This document shows, piece by piece, positions 17,140 through 23,427 of a stretch of 64,000 nt of DNA. The DNA comes from Micromonospora luteifusca. GTDB taxonomy: Bacteria; Actinomycetota; Actinomycetes; Mycobacteriales; Micromonosporaceae. The notes beneath the pieces are model-generated. The model ran no database searches. It was not told the origin of the DNA and saw only the letters and a program-made list of their open reading frames with translations. Location of the stretch: assembly GCF_016907275.1 (NCBI RefSeq), contig NZ_JAFBBP010000001.1:3028001-3092000 (forward strand). Direction: 5' to 3'. The translations under genes and the position numbers were made by a program. Position 1 is the stretch's first letter, and every line of letters starts with the position of its first letter.

Positions 17140-17850
17140 ATGGCAGAAATCACTGGGGATCAGCGCGTGCAGTCCGAGGTGCTGGAAGGCCTGGCGACCG
17201 CTGTCAACCACCGTCGCTGGTTCATCGAACTGGCCCTGCCCTACCTCGGCGACGATCCGATCGAGATCGGCAGCGGTCTCGGTGACTACGCGCTGGAATG
17301 GTCGGAGCTGCTGCCCCGCTTCACCGCCACCGAGGCCGACCCGGACCGGCTGGTGCAGCTCAAGGAGCGCCTCGCCGACCGGCCGAACATCGACGTCCGG
17401 CAGATGCTGCTGCCGCACAACGACCGCGGCGACCACAGTGCCGCGGTCTCGTACAACGTCCTGGAGCACATCGAGGACCACGTGGGCGCGCTGAGCAGCA
17501 TGCGCGACCTGGTCCGCCCCGGTGGCAACGTGATCATCATCGTGCCGGCGTTCCAGTTCGCGATGAGCCCGGCCGACATCGCCACCGGGCACGTCCGGCG
17601 CTACACGAAGAAGACGCTCGAGGCGGCGATGACCGAGGCCGGCCTGACCGTCGAGAAGATCCACTACGCCAACGCGCTCGGGTTGATCGGCTACTTCATG
17701 GCCACCAAGGTCTTCCGGCTGATGCCGAAGGAGGGCCCGATGGTCAAGGTCTACGACACCGTCGTCCTGCCCGCCACCAAGGCCGCCGAACAGCGCCTCC
17801 GCCCCCCGTTCGGCCAGTCAGTCTTCGCCGTAGCCCGCGTCCCGTCCTAA
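17140..17850 (+). CDS. SAM-dependent class I methyltransferase
   Basis: Predicted 236 aa; the ATG at 17140 has GAGGA ten bases upstream and opens at MAEITGDQRVQ. Motif I is IEIGSGLGDYALE, then TATEADPDR (acidic end of strand 2), VSYNVLEHIEDH (motif post-II) and LVRPGGNVIIIVPA (strand 5), a standard Methyltransf_11/23 layout. A C-terminal helical segment (GLIGYFMATKVFRL) is typical of methyltransferases in polysaccharide loci. Divergent from the GT-C-like gene. Substrate unknown. Confidence 0.88.
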   Translation: MAEITGDQRVQSEVLEGLATAVNHRRWFIELALPYLGDDPIEIGSGLGDYALEWSELLPRFTATEADPDRLVQLKERLADRPNIDVRQMLLPHNDRGDHSAAVSYNVLEHIEDHVGALSSMRDLVRPGGNVIIIVPAFQFAMSPADIATGHVRRYTKKTLEAAMTEAGLTVEKIHYANALGLIGYFMATKVFRLMPKEGPMVKVYDTVVLPATKAAEQRLRPPFGQSVFAVARVPS

Positions 17851-17851
17851 A

Positions 17852-17898
17852 CCCCCACCCCACCCCGCGCGGCCCCGCCCGCCGGGGTGGGGTGGGGG
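17852..17898. terminator. Bidirectional GC hairpin between convergent genes
   Basis: A perfect 15-bp inverted repeat (17852-17866 CCCCCACCCCACCCC; 17884-17898 its complement) with a 17-base GC-rich loop directly follows the methyltransferase stop and precedes the PEBP stop. No T run on either side. Confidence 0.7.
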
Positions 17899-17905
17899 GA
17901 GGCGG

Positions 17906-18448
17906 TTAGCTCTTGATTTGGTACGTCGGGCGGATCACCGCTCGGGCCAGGGTGTGGAACGCGAGGTTGAAGCCGACGTAGGCGGGACTGGCGTCCGGGG
18001 TCACGTCCAGGTGGTCGACATCCACGGCGTGCACCGCGAAGACGTACCGGTGCGGGCGGTCGCCGGGCGGCGGAGCCGCCCCGCCGTAAGCCTGCTCGCC
18101 GTAGTCGTTGCGAACCGAGAACGCCCCCCCGAGGTCGGTGCCCGCCGCGCCGCCGGCGCCGCTGGGCAACTGCGTGACCTCGACCGGCACGTTCACGAGC
18201 ACCCAGTGCCAGAAGCCGCTGCCGGTCGGCGCGTCGGGGTCGAAGCAGGTCACCGTGAAGCTCTTCGTCTCAGCGGGGAAATCCGACCAGGTCAGCTGCG
18301 GAGAGACGTTGTCACCCCCGGTGCTGCCATGCGCGTGCCGGGCATCCATCGGCTCGCCGTTCTGCACATCGTCACTCGTCAGCGTGAACGAGGGCAGCGT
18401 CGGCAGCAGCTCGTACGGGTCCGGGGCGATCGGTCGTTCCAGGGTCAT
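17906..18448 (-). CDS. YbhB/YbcL family Raf-kinase-inhibitor-like (PEBP) protein
   Basis: Predicted 180 aa. It has the PEBP fold markers LTWSDFPAETKSFTVTCFDP (ligand-site DPDAP follows), GFWHWVLVNVP, GGAAPPPGDRPHRYVFAVHA and a C-terminal GFNLAFHTLARA. Cytoplasmic, no signal peptide. Bacterial members bind small anions or phospholipid head groups; no clear pathway role is known. A free-standing gene with a GC hairpin at its 3' end. Confidence 0.93.
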   Translation of the reverse strand: MTLERPIAPDPYELLPTLPSFTLTSDDVQNGEPMDARHAHGSTGGDNVSPQLTWSDFPAETKSFTVTCFDPDAPTGSGFWHWVLVNVPVEVTQLPSGAGGAAGTDLGGAFSVRNDYGEQAYGGAAPPPGDRPHRYVFAVHAVDVDHLDVTPDASPAYVGFNLAFHTLARAVIRPTYQIKS

Positions 18449-18588
18449 CGGGACGCGTCCTTCCGGTGTGCGGAGATATCAGCCCCTTCTTACCCCGTTC
18501 GGCGGCGGTCGACGACCGGTTGGCCGGTGTCCGGGAGGCACCCGACAAAATTATAGTTGTCGCCGCAACGTTCCACGAGGGGAACTCC

Positions 18589-18744
18589 TTGGCAGGCATC
18601 TGGCGTGACTTCCTGATCGGCGTCGTCTCCGCCGTGCGGAAGCCCAACGTGCGGTCGCTCGTCCGGGAACGCCGACGCGCGGTCGAGCGGCTGGCCGAGG
18701 AGACGATTCGCGAGGACCGGCGGGCCGCGAACCCGCCGGAGTGA
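18589..18744 (+). CDS. Small basic protein, possible TTG start
   Basis: A 51-residue frame from a TTG at 18589 with a good Shine-Dalgarno (GAGGGG). The product has one hydrophobic stretch (WRDFLIGVVSAV) followed by a charged helix (RSLVRERRRAVERLAEETIR). The frame is also open upstream to an ATG at 18466, but that part is of unlike composition. An AT-rich TATAGT at 18552-18557 may be the -10 element. Not recognised; could be spurious. Confidence 0.45.
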   Translation: MAGIWRDFLIGVVSAVRKPNVRSLVRERRRAVERLAEETIREDRRAANPPE

Positions 18745-18773
18745 CCGGGCGCGTCACGACGCTGCTCAACACC

Positions 18774-19190
18774 TCAAGCGGTCAGCAGCCCGACACCGAG
18801 GCTCACCACCCCTGCGGCGAGACAGAATGCGCCCAGCCACAGCACCCAGACGAACCGGTTCGGCGCGGTGACGTTCCTGCCGGCGGACGACGCGAAGAAT
18901 CCCGCCGACATCAGGATCGCGGCGAGCGGCACGCCAAGCCTCGCGGTCCAGAGCAGAACGCCGCTGAGCCCGGTGGCGTCCACATAGAGCAGGGCGATCA
19001 GGCTCAGGAGGACCAGCACGCCGGCGTGACCATGTCCGGCGCGTGCGAATGACTTCTGGAAGTCCGTCATCGGAACCTGACCGCGGGCGATCCGCGTCAG
19101 GAACCAGCCGCCCACCTGGATGGTGACGATGGTGAGCAGCACCGCTCCGGCAAGGATCCGCGACTCGGTGCTGAGGGCCAGGGTCTGCAC
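18774..19190 (-). CDS. Four-TM integral membrane protein, unknown function
   Basis: Predicted 138 aa from a GTG. It has four hydrophobic helices (about residues 12-31, 55-73, 81-100 and 115-136) with a short polar loop after the first that carries an invariant-looking His/Gly segment (ARAGHGHAGV). No family assigned. It is divergent from the MerR regulator at 19284, with that regulator's probable operators in between, so it is the likely regulated target. Confidence 0.72.
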   Translation of the reverse strand: MQTLALSTESRILAGAVLLTIVTIQVGGWFLTRIARGQVPMTDFQKSFARAGHGHAGVLVLLSLIALLYVDATGLSGVLLWTARLGVPLAAILMSAGFFASSAGRNVTAPNRFVWVLWLGAFCLAAGVVSLGVGLLTA

Positions 19191-19222
19191 GGCAGTCTCC
19201 GTTCGGGTGTGAAGATGCAGAC

Positions 19223-19262
19223 GGATAGCAGCGCTATCCGCTTACGGATAGCGCTACTATCC
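19223..19262. promoter_or_regulatory. Twin 17-bp dyads between divergent membrane and MerR genes
   Basis: GGATAGCAGCGCTATCC (19223-19239; arms GGATAGC/GCTATCC) is followed 23 bp later, centre to centre, by GGATAGCGCTACTATCC (19246-19262; arms GGATAG/CTATCC). Both share GGATAGC. They lie 20-60 bp upstream of the MerR start and just outside the divergent gene, a textbook place for MerR-family operators. Confidence 0.72.
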
Positions 19263-19283
19263 ATCCCGATGAGAGGAAACGCA

Positions 19284-19967
19284 ATGCGTATCGCGGAGCT
19301 GAGTCGCCGGTCGGGGGTGCCCGTGCCGACCATCAAGTACTACCTGCGGGAAGGCCTGCTGCCACCGGGCGAGTTGACCAGCCCCAACCAGGCAAGGTAC
19401 GAGGAGCGCCACCTGCGCCGGCTGCGCCTGATCCGCGCCCTGATCGAGCTGGCGCAGCTACCCGTAGCCAGCGTGAAGATCGTCCTGGAGGGGTTCGACT
19501 CCGACGCCCGCCCGCTGCACGAACGGATCGGGGCGGTGCACCGCGCCATCACGCCCCACCACCAGGTGACCGCCGACGACGACGTACGTGCCGCCGCCGC
19601 AGCGCAGGTACGGGAACTTGTAGAGCGGCGCGGATGGGCGGTCGAGCCGGACGCGCCCGCCATCACGACGCTCATCGAGACCATCACCGCCATGCGCGCG
19701 CTCGGCCAGGACCGCCTCACCGGCCACCTCGACGCGTACGCGGAAGCCGTCGAGCGGTTCACCGATCTGGAACTCGCGGCGGTCACCTCGTACGCCGAGC
19801 CTGACCAGGTCGCCGAGAGCGTGGTGATCGGCACCATCCTCGGCGAGACGCTCATCGCGGCGCTACGGCTGCTGGCCCAGGAGAGCATCTCCGCCCGCCT
19901 GCTGGGCCCAGCGTCCACGTCCGAGGGGCGTGGAAATCCGTTGGACGGTCGCGGCCAGGCAGGGTGA
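19284..19967 (+). CDS. MerR-family transcriptional regulator
   Basis: Predicted 227 aa. The ATG at 19284 is preferred because GAGGAAA precedes it and the protein then begins exactly at the MerR winged helix (MRIAELSRRSGVPVPTIKYY, then LREGLLPPG). An Arg-rich helix (RRLRLIRALIELAQLP) follows, as in MerR proteins. The C-terminal ~130 residues are helical, with no Cys metal-binding motif, so it probably senses a small molecule or has no ligand. It likely represses or activates itself and the divergent membrane gene through the dyads at 19223-19262. Confidence 0.9.
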   Translation: MRIAELSRRSGVPVPTIKYYLREGLLPPGELTSPNQARYEERHLRRLRLIRALIELAQLPVASVKIVLEGFDSDARPLHERIGAVHRAITPHHQVTADDDVRAAAAAQVRELVERRGWAVEPDAPAITTLIETITAMRALGQDRLTGHLDAYAEAVERFTDLELAAVTSYAEPDQVAESVVIGTILGETLIAALRLLAQESISARLLGPASTSEGRGNPLDGRGQAG

Positions 19968-19977
19968 TCGTGGGCGA

Positions 19978-20721
19978 ATGCGCCAGGACGAGATCTGGGA
20001 CACCGAAACCGCGAGCCGCTACGACACCCCGGGCACCGGCATGTTCGCGCCGGAAGTGCTCGACCCGACGGTGGAGCGGCTCAGTCACCTCGCCGGCACC
20101 GGACGGGCGCTCGAATTCGCGATCGGAACCGGCCGGGTGGCGATCCCGCTGGCCGAGCGCGGCGTGCCGGTCACCGGCATCGAGCTGTCCGCGGCGATGC
20201 TCGCCGTGCTTCGCCAGAAGGTGGACGAGACGCGGATCCCGGTGATCGCCGGTGACATGGCCACCGCCACCGCACCGGGTGAGTTCGCCCTGGTCTACCT
20301 GGTGTTCAACACGATCTCGAACCTGCTCACCCAGGCCGAGCAGGTGGAATGCTTCCGCAACGCGGCCCGGCACCTGACGCCGGGCGGCCGTTTCGTCATC
20401 GAGCTGTGGGTGCCCGAGCTGCGCAAGCTGCCGCCGGGCCAGGCCGCGACAGTGTTCGCCTGCGAGCCGGGCTACATCGGCCTGGACACCTACGACACCC
20501 TGCTCCAGCACGTCGTGTCACACCACTTCGAGTTCGGTCCAGGGCGAGACGCGCGGGTGGGTCGGTCGCCGCACCGCTACATCTGGCCTGCCGAGCTGGA
20601 TCTGATGGCGCAGCTCGCCGGCTTCGAGCTGGAGAGCCGGCACGCGGACTGGTCCGGAGCCGAGTTCACCGCCGACTCCCGCTCGCACGTCTCGGTCTAT
20701 CGCCTGCCCAGTCACTCCTGA
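19978..20721 (+). CDS. SAM-dependent class I methyltransferase
   Basis: Predicted 247 aa; ATG at 19978, ten bases after the MerR stop, so probably one transcript. Motif I is ALEFAIGTGRVAIPLAERG, then VTGIELSAAML (acidic residue of strand 2), GEFALVYLVFNTISNLLTQ and LTPGGRFVIELWVPE. This is the Methyltransf_25 pattern seen in many small-molecule methyltransferases. Substrate unknown; coregulation with the MerR gene is inferred from spacing. Its stop codon lies inside the following terminator stem. Confidence 0.88.
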   Translation: MRQDEIWDTETASRYDTPGTGMFAPEVLDPTVERLSHLAGTGRALEFAIGTGRVAIPLAERGVPVTGIELSAAMLAVLRQKVDETRIPVIAGDMATATAPGEFALVYLVFNTISNLLTQAEQVECFRNAARHLTPGGRFVIELWVPELRKLPPGQAATVFACEPGYIGLDTYDTLLQHVVSHHFEFGPGRDARVGRSPHRYIWPAELDLMAQLAGFELESRHADWSGAEFTADSRSHVSVYRLPSHS

Positions 20722-20752
20722 CCAGCGTTCGCGCTGGTCAGGAGGAATTTTT
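20715..20752 (+). terminator. Rho-independent terminator
   Basis: A 13-bp stem CTCCTGACCAGCG (20715-20727) / CGCTGGTCAGGAG (20732-20744), loop TTCG, then GAATTTTT. Acts on the plus strand after the methyltransferase, whose TGA is part of the stem. Confidence 0.93.
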
Positions 20753-20766
20753 GCGGTCCAGAGGGG

Positions 20767-20853
20767 CGGAGGGTGTGGGATTCGAACCCACGAAGACATC
20801 GCTGCCTTACCGGTTTTCAAGACCAGCGCCATCGGCCACTAGGCGAACCCTCC
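20767..20853 (-). tRNA. tRNA-Ser(UGA)
   Basis: The 87-nt minus-strand gene has the acceptor stem GGAGGGT/ACCCTCC with discriminator G, anticodon loop CTTGAAA (anticodon TGA), a long variable arm and T arm TGGGTTCGAATCCCA. Reads UCA and probably other UCN codons. Confidence 0.96.
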
Positions 20854-21002
20854 TGGGCCGCAACCCGCAGGTGTACGGCCACGCATAGTCTGCCACGGCC
20901 CTCGCCGGTCGGCCCGGCGTCCCTCCCCGGTGCGCCGGCCAGGAGTCTTGGCGCGTCCACAGTGGGCTGGAGGGTGCGCCTGCGGCACCCGGTGAGATCG
21001 GG

Positions 21003-21008
21003 AAGACT
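21003..21008 (+). promoter_or_regulatory. -10-like hexamer AAGACT for a leaderless start
   Basis: AAGACT (A at position 2, T at position 6) is followed by six bases and then the ATG at 21015. No Shine-Dalgarno is present. Confidence 0.4.
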
Positions 21009-21014
21009 GAGCCC

Positions 21015-21989
21015 ATGCGAGCCATCACCATTCCGCAGCCCGGTGGACCCGACGCGCTGGTCTGGGCCGAGGTGCCCGACCCTGAGCCAGGGCCCGGCGA
21101 GGTGATCGTGGATGTGCGGGCCAGCGGGGTCAACCGCGCTGACCTGCTGCAACGGCAGGGGCACTACCCTCCGCCGCCGGGCGCGCCCGCGTACCCCGGC
21201 TTGGAATGCTCTGGGGTGATCACCGTGGTCGGCCCGGAGGCCGCCGGGTGGGCGGTCGGGCAGCAGGTCTGCGCGTTGCTGGCCGGCGGGGGGTACGCCG
21301 AGCGGGTCGCGGTCCCCGCCGAGCAACTGCTGCCGGTGCCGGCCTGCGACCCGGTCGACGCGGCGGCGCTGCCTGAGGTGGCCTGCACGGTCTGGTCGAA
21401 CCTGGTCATGGTGGCGCGGCTCGGCAAGGGCGAAACGCTGCTGGTGCACGGCGGGGGCAGCGGGATAGGCACCTTCGCGATCCAGCTCGGGGCGGCGCTC
21501 GGCGCCACCGTCCTGACCACCGCGCGGGAGACCAAGCACTCCAGGCTGCGCGAGCTGGGCGCGGCACACACGATCGACTACCGGGAGCAGGACTTCGTCG
21601 AGGAGGTCCGGCGAGCCACCGATGGTCGTGGCGTCGACGTCATCCTGGACATCATGGGCGCGTCCTACCTGGGCCGGAACGTCTCCGCGCTGGCGACCGG
21701 CGGCCGGCTGGTGACGATCGGGTTGCAGGGTGGGCGCACAGCCGAGTTGGATCTCGGAGCGTTGTTGACCAAACGGGCGAGCATCGCCGCGACGTCGCTA
21801 CGCTCCCGCCCGCTCGCGGAGAAGGCGAAGATCGTCCAGGGCGTACGGGACGAGGTGTGGCCGTTGATCGAGGCTGGCATGGTCCGACCGGTGGTGGACC
21901 GGCGGCTGCCGATTACCGAAGCCGCGCAGGCGCACCGGCTCGTCGAGTCGAACGATCACTTCGGCAAGGTGCTGCTCCTGCGGGTGTGA
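21015..21989 (+). CDS. NAD(P)H quinone oxidoreductase, zinc-independent MDR (PIG3-like)
   Basis: Predicted 324 aa. N-terminal GroES-like domain with GVNRADLLQRQGHYPPP, the hallmark of the PIG3/QOR group, then the Rossmann motif VHGGGSGIGTFAIQL near residue 140 and a C-terminal NDHFGKVLLL. The zinc-ligand residues of alcohol dehydrogenases are absent. It reduces quinones with NAD(P)H. It is convergent with soxR, the stops being about ten bases apart, which fits a shared redox-stress role, but no SoxR-type palindrome is seen at its own promoter. Confidence 0.92.
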   Translation: MRAITIPQPGGPDALVWAEVPDPEPGPGEVIVDVRASGVNRADLLQRQGHYPPPPGAPAYPGLECSGVITVVGPEAAGWAVGQQVCALLAGGGYAERVAVPAEQLLPVPACDPVDAAALPEVACTVWSNLVMVARLGKGETLLVHGGGSGIGTFAIQLGAALGATVLTTARETKHSRLRELGAAHTIDYREQDFVEEVRRATDGRGVDVILDIMGASYLGRNVSALATGGRLVTIGLQGGRTAELDLGALLTKRASIAATSLRSRPLAEKAKIVQGVRDEVWPLIEAGMVRPVVDRRLPITEAAQAHRLVESNDHFGKVLLLRV

Positions 21990-21999
21990 TGCGGCGGCG

Positions 22000-22476
22000 T
22001 CAGGCGAGCGAGTCCGCCGGGGTCGACTCCTCCGGCGCCCGGGGCAGCATCAGACGGGCGCCCGGCCCCTCGCCGGCCAGCGCGTCCCCGGGGTTGTTGA
22101 GCGTGCACCGCTGCAGGGAGAGGCAGCCACAGCCGATGCAGCCGTCCAGGTCGTCGCGGAGGTTGGTGAGCAGCCGGATCTTCTCGTCCAACCGGCCCCG
22201 CCAGCTCGCGGAGAGCCGCGCCCAGTCCTGCGGGCTGGGCGTGCGGGCTTCGGGGAGTGACTCCAACGCGGCCCGGATCTCGTCAAGCGAGACGCCGACC
22301 TGCTGGGAGATCCGGATGAAGGCGACCCGCCGCAACTCGGCGCGGGCGTACCGGCGCTGGTTACCGCCGGTACGGTCGGCGCGGATCAGCCCGAGTCGCT
22401 CGTAGTAGCGCAGCGCCGACGGTGCGACGCCGGAGCGGACGGACAGCTCGCCGATCGTCAGTAGATCCTGCATCAC
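22000..22476 (-). CDS. soxR: Redox-sensitive transcriptional activator SoxR
   Basis: Predicted 158 aa (GTG at 22476 or ATG at 22473). MerR-type helix-turn-helix at the N-terminus (LTIGELSVRSGVAPSALRYY), a dimerisation helix, and the [2Fe-2S] ligand motif CIGCGCLSLQRC, which is diagnostic of SoxR. Oxidation or nitrosylation of the cluster by redox-active compounds switches on target promoters. In actinomycetes SoxR mostly answers to redox-active antibiotics rather than superoxide. A perfect palindrome lies just upstream of the start. Confidence 0.96.
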   Translation of the reverse strand: MMQDLLTIGELSVRSGVAPSALRYYERLGLIRADRTGGNQRRYARAELRRVAFIRISQQVGVSLDEIRAALESLPEARTPSPQDWARLSASWRGRLDEKIRLLTNLRDDLDGCIGCGCLSLQRCTLNNPGDALAGEGPGARLMLPRAPEESTPADSLA

Positions 22477-22485
22477 CGGGTCCTT

Positions 22486-22507
22486 GAGTTGAAGTGCACT
22501 TCAACTC
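22486..22507. promoter_or_regulatory. Perfect 22-bp palindrome, probable SoxR operator
   Basis: GAGTTGAAGTGCACTTCAACTC is a perfect palindrome ten bases upstream of the soxR start. Size, perfect symmetry and position fit a MerR/SoxR-family site in the soxR promoter; it resembles the enteric SoxR box in its TTGA...TCAA core. Confidence 0.75.
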
Positions 22508-22595
22508 ACACAGTAATGGCACAGCCACCGTACCGACCACCGAGACCGGCGCCCGGCTTCCCGGGCTGCTCCGACGACCTGGCGCGTTCCTGGGA

Positions 22596-23303
22596 TCAGC
22601 GCGCGGACGAGGCCGCGGGGCGGCGGCGGGCGCGTTCGCGACCGAGGATCCAGATCGCCTCGACGCCGTCCTTCCAGGTGATCTTCTTGCCCTCTTCCCG
22701 GCCACGCGCCCGGTAACTGATCGGCACCTCGTACGGGCGGATCCGTTGCCGCAGCAGCTTGCCGGTCACCTCGGCCTCCATGCCGAAGCCGCGCGAACGC
22801 ACGTCGAGCGACCGGTAGAGCGCCACCGGCATCAGCTTGAAGCAGGTCTCAAGATCGCCAATGTACGAGTTGAACAGCACGTTGGCCGCCATCGTGACGC
22901 CCTTGTTGCCCATCACATACCAGAAGCTGTAGGCGCTGTGGCTGCCGAAGGTGCGATTGCCGTAGACGACGGTCGCTCGCCCGTCGAGCACCGGGGCGAG
23001 CAGCTTGGGGATGTCCTGCGGGTCGTACTCCAGGTCGGCGTCGAGGATGACCATGTAGTCGCCCTCGGCGCTGTCGACCGCCGTCTTGATGGCGGCACCC
23101 TTGCCGGCGTTGCGCTGGTGGGTGATGACCCGCAGGCGTGCGTCGTCCGCGCGACCGAGGACCTCGCCGGTGCCGTCCCGACTACCGTCGTCGACGACGA
23201 CCAACTCGATCTCGCACGGATAGTCCACCGCCAATGCCTGCTTGAGGGCATCCGCGATGCGTTCTTCCTCGTTGAAGACCGGCATGAGGATCGAGAGCTT
23301 CAC
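22596..23303 (-). CDS. Family 2 glycosyltransferase (polyprenyl-phosphate sugar synthase type)
   Basis: About 235 aa from the GTG at 23303 (GGAG eight bases upstream; a GTG four codons earlier is possible). Typical GT-A fold: KLSILMPVFNEEERI, the nucleotide-binding VVVDDGSRDGTGE, and the metal motif VILDADLEYDP. The segment GNKGVTMAANVLFNSYIGDL and the later RSRGFGMEAEVTGKLL match dolichol/polyprenyl-phosphate mannose synthase-like enzymes, which make a lipid-linked sugar donor for GT-C transferases. The C-terminus lacks TM helices, so it is a soluble or peripheral form. A GT-C-like gene lies divergently at 23428, a likely user of the donor. Confidence 0.9.
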   Translation of the reverse strand: MKLSILMPVFNEEERIADALKQALAVDYPCEIELVVVDDGSRDGTGEVLGRADDARLRVITHQRNAGKGAAIKTAVDSAEGDYMVILDADLEYDPQDIPKLLAPVLDGRATVVYGNRTFGSHSAYSFWYVMGNKGVTMAANVLFNSYIGDLETCFKLMPVALYRSLDVRSRGFGMEAEVTGKLLRQRIRPYEVPISYRARGREEGKKITWKDGVEAIWILGRERARRRPAASSAR

Positions 23304-23427
23304 GGGAATCTCCACGGTGGTGACGACACGTCGGACATAGCCTAGCCTGGCTGGTCAGCCCGACGTCTGCCACCACCATCGGGCAGTCGGCGTGGCGGGC
23401 TCAACCCGATGGTGTTTACTTCCCGCC

